Positions 46,601 to 52,891 of a stretch of 64,000 nucleotides of DNA are shown one piece after another. Each line of letters starts with the position of its first letter. Within the stretch, counting starts at the first letter, position 1. Position numbers and translations under genes: made by a program. The stretch lies in contig NZ_QXQT01000001.1 of the NCBI RefSeq assembly GCF_003660395.1, forward strand, positions 62,001 through 126,000, given 5' to 3'. A model generated the notes under the pieces. The model had not been told where the DNA came from and ran no database searches. It saw only the letters and a list, made by a program, of their open reading frames with translations. This DNA comes from Helicobacter vulpis (lineage in GTDB: Bacteria > Campylobacterota > Campylobacteria > Campylobacterales > Helicobacteraceae).

Positions 46601-48043
46601 AGCACCCTTACCCCCTTGTTGAATGGCAAACAGAGCGTGAGCGGGATCACCAACGCCGCCTTGAACAACGCAACCGCCCTAAACGCGCTCTTAAAAGTGC
46701 TCAATGCCAGCAACAGCTACGGCATCAATGTAACACAGGCCAAAGCTAACTTAGGGTTGAGCCCCACACAAATTGCCAAGATCACCCAATTGCTCACCGG
46801 CATGAACACCATGCAAGGGCGTGTTAACGCGGTGGAGCAAGCTATTGCTAGCAACCCAACGGCTACAGCCCTCTTGCAAGCCCAGACAGATTCAGCGCAA
46901 GCCTCTAGTTTGCTAACCTCTTTAACCACTGTGGGCGGGACTTATAGCAACACGATGGTGAGTAGCTATCTGAGCGCAGAAAACGCCGTGATCACAGCGC
47001 AGGCTAATTATTTGGCCGATGGCACCACCTCTTTGGGCACCTTGATGGCCAGCTTGAAAAACTTTATGACCACCAATAACCCCACAGGCAACGCCAGCCT
47101 AGAACAAGCGGTGCAAAATGTCTATCACGAGATCATCGCTAGCCCCACCCTTGACCCTATGAGCGCGCGCGCCAACTTGAGCGCGCTCATCAACCAGCTT
47201 CAGGCGTTTCAGCAATCGCTCGCTCAAGATTTGGGCGCGCTGATCCAAGCTAACGCCCCGGCTACAGCCACTGCCCCGTCTACGGCCGTTGCGCGCGTGG
47301 ATGGGCTTCAGGCCATTGTGTTACCCACTACGGGCGGCACTACGGGTACGGGCAGCACTACAACGAGCAACCCCATGCAACAAGTACAGAGCTTGAAAAA
47401 TGCGCTGGTGGCGACCAATCAGGCGCTTGTCTATGCTAAGGCCAGCTTGAGCAAGTTAGAAACCCAGCTCAAGAGCTACTACACCGCTGTAGCGACTCCA
47501 CGCCCCATGCAGACCATGAACTCCAATGGCAACATGTACGGGATCGATGTGCAGTTTGGGTATAAGCAATTCTTTGGCAAGAAGAAACGCTGGGGCTTGC
47601 GCTATTACGCCAGCTTTAGCTACCAACATGGGACCTTCATGGACGGGGATGCGAGCGAGCTAGACAACTTCGTCTATGGGGCGGGCATTGATGGGCTCTA
47701 TAACTTCTATGAAAGCAAGGATGGCAAGTACACTAGCGGGCTCTTTGCTGGGCTCATGCTGGCTGGCTCTACATGGAATGTCAAGGGGGCGAGCGCGTGG
47801 ATCAGCAGGATGAATGCGATCAAAGCGGCGGGAGGCAGTGCGCAGATGAACACGAGCTATTTTCAAATCCCGCTCAACATCGGCTTTAGGACCAATGTGA
47901 ACAAGCACAACGGCTTTGAAATCGGGCTTAGAATCCCCTTGGCGGTGAACTACTACTTCAAGGGTAGCTTGGATGGGATGGAACAGACTGTGGCTTATAA
48001 GCGCAATGTCTCCGTCTTCTTCAACTATGTCTACAACTTCTAG
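40652..48043 (+). CDS. Giant Hop-type outer-membrane protein, right copy (about 2463 aa)
   Basis: Start ATG 40652 (MNLFTKGGPKRVLKTLGISV) chosen because AAAGGATC precedes it and it opens a proper signal peptide ending VDA; a TTG 42 bases upstream also fits the frame. The body is Asn/Ser/Thr/Ala-rich like the left copy. The paralogues share landmarks in the same order, e.g. SISGILGGNYS near the start and NGLIAQTKAAI mid-way. The final 180 residues (from residue ~2284) are a Hop barrel nearly identical to the left copy. It is driven by the promoter in the putative invertible segment. Likely a very large adhesin or surface-layer-like protein; the ligand is unknown. Confidence 0.88.
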   Translation: MNLFTKGGPKRVLKTLGISVATCLSLSPVDATEITAEQMVDSISGILGGNYSVGGAATNVAYGSALSPSIYVPAPSGTAAINTIGSGTTYTNPTNPAVPYNLYGNGGLLTNYNGTTYTNTLLQNNNGAWTNPYDLNAVGDLINPLYALYSQYYSYRNALAGVTASKNIFGKDISNPYYTLTPGTLNGTSTAYTSAATVTGNLSASMLASANDVSTANGLLSTIYTNITQLTSDLGYLVTPGQNFAPTLDSNISTIASVGSTLLDALSATSSSPSSVQTLGTSLTNLNQVLYGSTTGTLITSTSAATGGNTYSVQAQSLDTLASINNANSLVSGGLVSASSSTSTPTYALSTNYATVLKAFNSNANFLADANAITNNVLNGADLSEVLSKLSSLDTVVYDSAVASALKGLVNPNSYQVVFKAYGALFNNSGTGSTGTIAQMASALNTSSSSSMSTSAQQLVNAIQLYNDLKSINTNLKLGNTVANNSALADAFTSSADPSLASNLAKVLYDAFNNGSASSYANLQSTLSALDSLVAQNTNYVSSNTTTTPNNTSSLTPSTTAGTKATNTSTQYPWQSYDGSQTAQYPLTTSYTTQRGLNQGAYNTQFNKNLATLLSNVLSYSANSNALSKLLSSNTSLSNILTQGIYNAAANQALNAGATQGTTSGDNLNNQALYLNQMRAIFTSENLLNTYVNAITSTQNTQTNQTGQASALNALSQALNASAANNGLIAQTKAAIAAQLNSQATLNSTALNGTEIAKMEGLSDPEDVFSASATPSSVVQGLQAMNGLANAFTGGTTASTLTDGVKAANPVVQALATIASSSVAPTYSAAAANLAGALSTATSTNDTVLNTVVTNWDSLSKPVQEAFATLTGATWSATAVDVKSNSTTNALDTLAKLLTTNPIATNNSANMQDLISTANTIGANVASFDKILNASVTNGVAGAAFATSQVATQLLGKSSTVTSIINSLSSGRLFSPSVSSAFANGTLSLSDLSQTLSGIAAQIQQYDALGATTPSSAVPATAPTLNNSQIQGMLKAAGVSAVQNLGFADASVQSLNTSLGTLLGLVSTGYNTSAKNVSDLTSALSTLNSAVQGLYSAGSTFFNNGNLSDVSNVYAASQSTSWGLGNTSVGMAANPNAVNYLTNLNDLGTINNLVGVLNSAGTGVSTQYSSAFASGGPVSTIAAQYSALTTNLVEGATLTQVVQALQGLSASASATAVQNALTNIITSPTTNASGVWDAYKAVMGVGTNTNPVNNLNNLLANKLSLTGTDSAANIAQVITDANSLNSANTALAKTVTGVSNGLLSVDSNNAAAFQAAIKAASALTPLWNSLGTGANASAANALKLLQNLNIYANNVNLLNSLTGGSSGKGSDIASLVLGNLQATNSLTTTAKSGLSGASGIQTLQRLVDRLQYLEGLNQKVQSAIDTNPYAMVMQKDNITSSAAYQSAAQALVGAGGLFNSNAGIGSVSNAVASINSNYSTFASGVSADLGYLSTWNSMVAGLTSSNGILNTPDSTVNGAANTQMGNILTNVSTIANYLPTGTITNGQNSNSTTLSGIANAWNSISGQLANLGNADAYHIASATATPLTVNQLLGNLDSSDTSVLQGLGAIVALNNSLTGGLLSGTTGSYTTSTSATTLGTASALFVDATNTTAGTVASITDTFTNAVTTSGGNAGSLSGLTPNALQALFSDGTNASQIASGGYTSATVIGDIISALAKNSTVAPYLQGLGTATPTALPTAPDAASAALTTAVQAALTPLIGATNAATITDTAKGTKGSVVGWMEAVNALITQLKDVNNSIVNRVDSSVGIGPAASTIIANAQKVDALYQNAAQTVAPTKGAPTTPDFAGIGDNLTAIKTVVAQASNIFDVSASSTSGFGGPVSASAALSALAASDWTGNVTAAPATASAATTLPGLLAVQLKADGVSGSTIGDLISNATSAQLSQAATQVVGSSNFNATMKSDLVYSALQNILKATNNYQDASSTLTPLLNGKQSVSGITNAALNNATALNALLKVLNASNSYGINVTQAKANLGLSPTQIAKITQLLTGMNTMQGRVNAVEQAIASNPTATALLQAQTDSAQASSLLTSLTTVGGTYSNTMVSSYLSAENAVITAQANYLADGTTSLGTLMASLKNFMTTNNPTGNASLEQAVQNVYHEIIASPTLDPMSARANLSALINQLQAFQQSLAQDLGALIQANAPATATAPSTAVARVDGLQAIVLPTTGGTTGTGSTTTSNPMQQVQSLKNALVATNQALVYAKASLSKLETQLKSYYTAVATPRPMQTMNSNGNMYGIDVQFGYKQFFGKKKRWGLRYYASFSYQHGTFMDGDASELDNFVYGAGIDGLYNFYESKDGKYTSGLFAGLMLAGSTWNVKGASAWISRMNAIKAAGGSAQMNTSYFQIPLNIGFRTNVNKHNGFEIGLRIPLAVNYYFKGSLDGMEQTVAYKRNVSVFFNYVYNF

Positions 48044-48094
48044 GGCTTGTTAAGCCTTTAAGAAGGGGGGGGTTCTGCAACACTTCTGCGATTT
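47501..48094. repeat. Right arm of the 594-bp near-identical inverted repeat
   Basis: It matches the reverse complement of 32284-32877, from CGCCCCATGCAGACC through the stop, the GGCTT-GTT-AAGCC hairpin and the G8 run to ATTT. Differences are few and mainly at third codon positions (e.g. Thr/Ala, Val/Ile, Ala/Gly changes at four residues). Confidence 0.92.
48044..48059 (+). terminator. Short hairpin after the right giant OMP gene
   Basis: GGCTT-GTT-AAGCC followed by TTT, directly after the stop codon; the same hairpin follows the left giant gene. A weak terminator at best. Confidence 0.35.
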
Positions 48095-48164
48095 ACAGTT
48101 TAGCCCCGGCCATCCAAACCAACACGATTTTGGCATGCGCTGGGGACTATTGGCCAAGTTTAGA

Positions 48165-48170
48165 TATAAT
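48165..48170 (+). promoter_or_regulatory. -10 element for htrA
   Basis: TATAAT 36 bases before the htrA ATG, with AAAGGAAA as ribosome-binding site. Confidence 0.6.
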
Positions 48171-48206
48171 GAGAGTTTTTAAATTGATGCAGACAAAGGA
48201 AATGAC

Positions 48207-49643
48207 ATGCGATTACTGGGCGTGAGTGTGGTCTTAGCAATGAGTTTGGGGGCGATGGGAGGGGGGCATATCCAAATTCAAGACATGCCAGAAGTACAAA
48301 AGCGCATGGGGCCTGATAACAGCCCTAGCACCATTTACTCCTATAGCAATTCGGTCAAGGAAGCGACTAAGGCGGTGGTGAATATTTCCACCCAAAAGAA
48401 GATCAAGAGCAATTTTATGGGTGGGGGGCTTTTTAACGATCCCTTTTTCCAGCAATTCTTTGGCGACCTTTATAACTCCGTGCCTAAAGATCGTGTGGAA
48501 CGGGCTTTGGGGAGCGGGGTGATCATCTCTGCAGATGGCTATATTGTAACCAATAACCATGTGATCGACAAGGCCGACAAGATCACAGTCACCCTGCCCG
48601 GGAGCAATAAAGAATATGTCGCCACTTTGGTGGGTACAGATGTAGAGGGCGACCTGGCTGTGATCAAGATCAATAAGACCAATTTACCCTGTATCAAATT
48701 TGCCAATAGCAGCGATATTTTAGTGGGGGATTTGGTCTTTGCCATTGGCAACCCCTTTGGGGTGGGAGAGACGGTTACCCAAGGCATCGTTTCGGCACTC
48801 AATAAAAGTGGCATTGGGATCAACAGTTATGAAAATTTCATCCAAACGGACGCGTCTATTAACCCGGGCAACTCCGGGGGCGCGCTCATTGATAGCCGTG
48901 GGGGGTTGGTGGGGATCAACACAGCCATTCTTTCCAACACCGGAGGCAACCATGGCGTGGGCTTTGCCATCCCCTCCAACACGGTGAAAAACACCGTGAT
49001 CCAGCTCATCAAAACCGGCACCATCCATCGGGGATATTTGGGCGTGAGGATTCAGGATGTGAGCAACGAATTAGCCGCAAGCTATAATGGCAAGGAGGGG
49101 GCAGTGGTGATCAGCATTGAAAAGGATTCCCCAGCCAAAAAGGCGGGCTTGATGATTTGGGACTTGATCACAGAGGTCAATGGCAAGAAGATCAAAAACT
49201 CCGCCCAATTGCGCAATCTCATCGGCTCTCTAGCCCCTAACCAACGCATCACGCTCAAATACATGCGCGACAAGAGAGAATACACCACGACCCTAGTTTT
49301 AGCCGAGCGCAAAAACCCCAATAAGAAAGAAACCAGCACCGCACATGAGGGGGCCAATGGCCAGCTCAGCGGCCTCAAAGTGCAAACCCTCACCCCCAAT
49401 ATGCGCAAACAAATGCGCCTTCCAGAGAGTATTCACGGGGTGTTTGTTCAAGAGGTGAAATCCAATTCCAAAGCCGAGGAATTGGGCTTCAAGCATGGCG
49501 ACATCATCATGCAAATTGAAAACATCGCGGTACACAATATCGAAGACTTCAACCACGCCTTGATCAAGTACAGAAACATCCCCAAACGCTTTTTAGTCTT
49601 TGACCCTAGTTTGGGCAATTATAAACAGATTGTCGCCAAGTAG
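48207..49643 (+). CDS. htrA: HtrA/DegP serine protease
   Basis: 478 residues. A signal peptide of ~20 residues is followed by a trypsin-like domain with the triad His in VTNNHVI, Asp in EGDLAVI and Ser in NPGNSGGALI, then two PDZ domains (GYLGVRIQDV...; GVFVQEVKSNSKAEELGF). It is a periplasmic quality-control protease and chaperone; H. pylori HtrA is also secreted and cuts E-cadherin. It follows the right giant OMP gene by ~160 bases with its own promoter. A link to folding those huge OMPs is only suggestive. Confidence 0.95.
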   Translation: MRLLGVSVVLAMSLGAMGGGHIQIQDMPEVQKRMGPDNSPSTIYSYSNSVKEATKAVVNISTQKKIKSNFMGGGLFNDPFFQQFFGDLYNSVPKDRVERALGSGVIISADGYIVTNNHVIDKADKITVTLPGSNKEYVATLVGTDVEGDLAVIKINKTNLPCIKFANSSDILVGDLVFAIGNPFGVGETVTQGIVSALNKSGIGINSYENFIQTDASINPGNSGGALIDSRGGLVGINTAILSNTGGNHGVGFAIPSNTVKNTVIQLIKTGTIHRGYLGVRIQDVSNELAASYNGKEGAVVISIEKDSPAKKAGLMIWDLITEVNGKKIKNSAQLRNLIGSLAPNQRITLKYMRDKREYTTTLVLAERKNPNKKETSTAHEGANGQLSGLKVQTLTPNMRKQMRLPESIHGVFVQEVKSNSKAEELGFKHGDIIMQIENIAVHNIEDFNHALIKYRNIPKRFLVFDPSLGNYKQIVAK

Positions 49644-49661
49644 GGGGCTTGGGGGGTACTT

Positions 49662-51524
49662 GTGCGCTTAGAGTTAAGCGAACAAGCCCTACAGGAACGC
49701 TTTGCGCGCAATTTGGCTTTCTTTCAAGATCGCTTCCCTAGGCTTTACGCCCAGCTCCTCCCTGCGCCCAAGACCTATAATCTGCTCTGTGGCGCGCAGG
49801 GCTTTAATATCGTGGATCTGCACAGCGGTGCGCTCTTCTTCCCCTATGAGAAGGGCAAACACCAGATGTTAGAAATTTCTAGGCAGTGGGCGCGCCGTAT
49901 TTTACAAAACCCCAAGTGGCAGCTCAAGGGTAGCGGGGTGGAGTTTGGCGCGCTGGATTTGCAAAGCCTGCCCCTAACCCAATACGCGTGTGATCAACTC
50001 CATAAGCTAGGGGACCCCACACGCCCCCTTAGTCTAGGCAGGCATTTCTACCCCCCTAGCGCGCTCTTTGGGTTAGCAGGGGGCTTGTTTTTGGCGTTCT
50101 TGCTAGAAGAGGGGGCGTTTTTCCACGCCCTCTATCTCTATGAAGAAAATCTAGATTTATGGCGTGTGAGTTGCTTTTTTGTGGATTATGCCCAACTCTT
50201 TCAAGCAACCCCCCCTAAGAATTGTTGTCTCTTTGTCCAACGCATGCCCGATGCGCTCTTGCAAACTCTTTTTACCTCCAAGAGAGTGACCCATAGTTTT
50301 TTGCATTTAGAGTTTAAGCCCTATGAAAGTACAAAAAGTACTCTAGCCCAACAACGCTTCAACACCCACAAAAAAAGCGCGCTAAGAGGGTGGGGGAGTT
50401 TTGAGGACGAGCTGTTGGGCTTGTCCAACACTTGGATTAATTTGCAAAAATCCCCCCGCGTACTCCACCCTAAAGCCTGCCAAAAAGTTGGGGTACCCAT
50501 CTGCGTGGTGGGCAATGGCCCCAGTTTAGACGCTCTGCTAGATTTTATCCACGCCAATCAAGATCGCATGATCCTCTTTAGCTGTGGCACGGCTTTAAAG
50601 CCCTTGAAAGCGCGCGGGATTAAAGTGGATTTTCACATTGAAATCGAGCGCATTGATTACCTGCTAGATGTGCTTAAGCAAGCCCCCCTAGATCAAACCC
50701 CCTTGATCTATGCCAATATGTGCAACCCTAAGGCGGTGGGTTTAGCCCAAGAGAGTTATTTATTCATGCGCGGGGGGAGCGCGAGCGGGTATCTTTTAGA
50801 GGGTTTGGCTTTGGAGTACAGCGCGCCCTTTGTGGGCAATGCGGGGGTGAGTTTGGCATGTTTGTTCTCTAAGAGCTTGATCTTATGCGGGCTGGATTGT
50901 GGCTATCTTGAAGGGCGCACCAAGCACGCGCAAGGCTCTTTTTATGGGCTAGAAGGTGTGCAAATCCCCAGCGATGCGCTAGAAGTGCGCTCTAATTTTG
51001 GCGGGCGCGTCTTTGCCGATGGGCTTTTTATTCTCTCTAGAAACCAAATGGGCGCGCTCTTTAAAAAACACACCCCCCTAGTTTACAATCTCTCCAGCGG
51101 GGCGTATATTGAACACACTAAGCCCATGCACGCGCACGCGCTCTCCCTCCCCCCTGTGGACAAAGCCAAAGCCCTTAAAACCCTCAAGCGCGCCTTTTTA
51201 GCCCCCCTAAAAACTCCCCCCCCTGTGCGCCTAGAGGTCGTAAAAAGCCCTCTTGAAGACGCGCTCAACACCCCCATTAAGACCAAAAGGGACCTGTATG
51301 CCTTAGTGGATCGCTTGAGTGCTCTGAGCGCGCGCTTGAGCGCGCAACACCCCTTAGAGGGCATTTTATTAGAGGGCACTCTCAGCCATGCCTGCATGCA
51401 CATGCTCTCTAGCGCGCTCTCCCTCCCCCAAGCCCAAATCCCTAGTTTTTATGCGCGCGCTAAGGGCGTGCTTTTAGAAACCCTAGAGAGGATGGGCGCG
51501 CAAGTCCGCCAACAAATGGAGTAG
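49662..51524 (+). CDS. MAF/DUF115 motility-associated protein, probable flagellin glycosyltransferase
   Basis: 620 residues starting at GTG. The central MptE-like/DUF115 domain shows GVPICVVGNGPSLDALLDFI, then FSCGTALKPLKARGIKVDFH and later GGSASGYLLEG and CGLDCGYLEG. This is the arrangement of the Campylobacter/Helicobacter motility accessory factors that attach pseudaminic-type sugars to flagellin. It starts 18 bases behind htrA. Its 3' end overlaps that of the phosphomannomutase gene by 42 bases. Confidence 0.8.
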   Translation: MRLELSEQALQERFARNLAFFQDRFPRLYAQLLPAPKTYNLLCGAQGFNIVDLHSGALFFPYEKGKHQMLEISRQWARRILQNPKWQLKGSGVEFGALDLQSLPLTQYACDQLHKLGDPTRPLSLGRHFYPPSALFGLAGGLFLAFLLEEGAFFHALYLYEENLDLWRVSCFFVDYAQLFQATPPKNCCLFVQRMPDALLQTLFTSKRVTHSFLHLEFKPYESTKSTLAQQRFNTHKKSALRGWGSFEDELLGLSNTWINLQKSPRVLHPKACQKVGVPICVVGNGPSLDALLDFIHANQDRMILFSCGTALKPLKARGIKVDFHIEIERIDYLLDVLKQAPLDQTPLIYANMCNPKAVGLAQESYLFMRGGSASGYLLEGLALEYSAPFVGNAGVSLACLFSKSLILCGLDCGYLEGRTKHAQGSFYGLEGVQIPSDALEVRSNFGGRVFADGLFILSRNQMGALFKKHTPLVYNLSSGAYIEHTKPMHAHALSLPPVDKAKALKTLKRAFLAPLKTPPPVRLEVVKSPLEDALNTPIKTKRDLYALVDRLSALSARLSAQHPLEGILLEGTLSHACMHMLSSALSLPQAQIPSFYARAKGVLLETLERMGAQVRQQME

Positions 51525-52883
51525 AGCGTCTTTATAGCCCTGCGCACAGGATTCATCTCTGCCTTCAAAACGCGTTACAAGCGTGGGCGTGGTGTTGCTC
51601 GCCCGCACCAAGCCAAAGCCATGTTCAAAAACCACCCGCACCCCATCAATGCTAATCACTTCTAAGATATGCGGGAAGTTAGAGGGCAGGTGCTTGTGCT
51701 CTAAGGCGTGTTGCAAGCGCGCCACTAGGGCGAATTTCTGCGCGTCTGGGACGCTGATTTTTTCTTCAGGGGTTTTATAGGAGTAGGGCAGGGCGCGTAC
51801 GCGTTGTTCTAATTGCTCGGGGGTATGGCTTAAAAAGAGTTCTAAAAGACGCAACGCCGCATAGATCGCATCGTCATAGCCAAAATAGCGATCGTTAAAA
51901 AAGAGATGTCCGCTCATCTCAGCGGCAAAATGCGCCTGTGTTTCTTTGAGCTTGACTTTCAAATTGCTATGCCCGGTTTTATACATCAAGGCTTGCCCGA
52001 TGGCGTTGATGCTATCATACATCACCTGCGAACATTTGACCTCCCCAATCACAAAGGGTTTAAGCCCGCGCGCGTGCAAATCTTGGGCGAATAAAATTGC
52101 CAATTCATCGCCGGCATAGGTGTGTGTGGGGGTTAAAAGCGCGATGCGATCGGCATCGCCATCAAAGGCAAGCCCTATTTTTAAGCCCTTTGCTTGCATG
52201 TGCGCTTTTAAATCCTCTAGGTTCTTGGCTTGGCTGGGATCGGGGTGGTGGTTGGGGAAGCGCCCATCCGGATTGGCATAGAGGCTTTCAAATTTGACCC
52301 CCAGTCCGCATAGGATTGGCTCTAAGCCCAGCCCCCCCACGCCATTGCCAAAATCTAAGCCAAGGGGGTAGGGGAAGTTTTGCAAATGGGCAAAGGCATG
52401 GGCTAGGTGGTGTTGGTAAAAGCCAAGGGCATTGAGTTTTTTGGGCACGATATTGCTAGTTTGGTAGGGTAGGGGGTTTTGGGCGATGTGTTGGGCGAGC
52501 TTTTGGATCGCCTCTCCATAAAAGGGTTTTTGCTCTAGAGTGATCTTAAAGCCATTGTACTCAGGGGGGTTGTGCGATCCGGTGATCATGATGGAATTGC
52601 CCAGCCGCACGCCCTCTATGGGCTCAAAGGTGGCAAAATACGCCACAGGGGTGGGGATCATGCCCAAATCAAAGACTTCTACCCCACTATGGGCTAAGCC
52701 ATGGCACAAATGCATAAAGAGCTCTTGGGCGTGCGTGCGTGCGTCATAGCCCACCCCCACGCGTTTATCTGCTACTAAGTCTCCCAAATGCGCCCCGATA
52801 TTGAAGACCACTTCAGGGGTGAGCTGGGTGGACACCACCCCCCTAATGTCGTATTCTCTAAAAATATCCTGTGCTAAATCCAT
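51483..52883 (-). CDS. Phosphomannomutase/phosphoglucomutase (AlgC/ManB type)
   Basis: About 466 residues from ATG 52883 (MDLAQDIFREYDIRG), chosen over an upstream in-frame codon because the family begins with FREYDIRG near the N-terminus. The phosphoserine loop MITGSHNPPEYNG, the Mg loop FDGDADRIAL and a carboxy-terminal sugar-phosphate domain are seen. It supplies mannose-1-P or glucose-1-P for LPS and glycans. It corresponds to HP1275, which follows pflA in H. pylori as here. Confidence 0.92.
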   Translation of the reverse strand: MDLAQDIFREYDIRGVVSTQLTPEVVFNIGAHLGDLVADKRVGVGYDARTHAQELFMHLCHGLAHSGVEVFDLGMIPTPVAYFATFEPIEGVRLGNSIMITGSHNPPEYNGFKITLEQKPFYGEAIQKLAQHIAQNPLPYQTSNIVPKKLNALGFYQHHLAHAFAHLQNFPYPLGLDFGNGVGGLGLEPILCGLGVKFESLYANPDGRFPNHHPDPSQAKNLEDLKAHMQAKGLKIGLAFDGDADRIALLTPTHTYAGDELAILFAQDLHARGLKPFVIGEVKCSQVMYDSINAIGQALMYKTGHSNLKVKLKETQAHFAAEMSGHLFFNDRYFGYDDAIYAALRLLELFLSHTPEQLEQRVRALPYSYKTPEEKISVPDAQKFALVARLQHALEHKHLPSNFPHILEVISIDGVRVVFEHGFGLVRASNTTPTLVTRFEGRDESCAQGYKDALLHLLADLRAHPL

Positions 52884-52891
52884 GCAAATCC

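Noticed and set aside
32335-48043. VacA-like autotransporter identity for the giant proteins
   Set aside because: The carboxy terminus matches Hop barrels (MNSNGNMYGID, KKRWGLRYY, NYVYNF), not the VacA autotransporter domain, although the size is similar.
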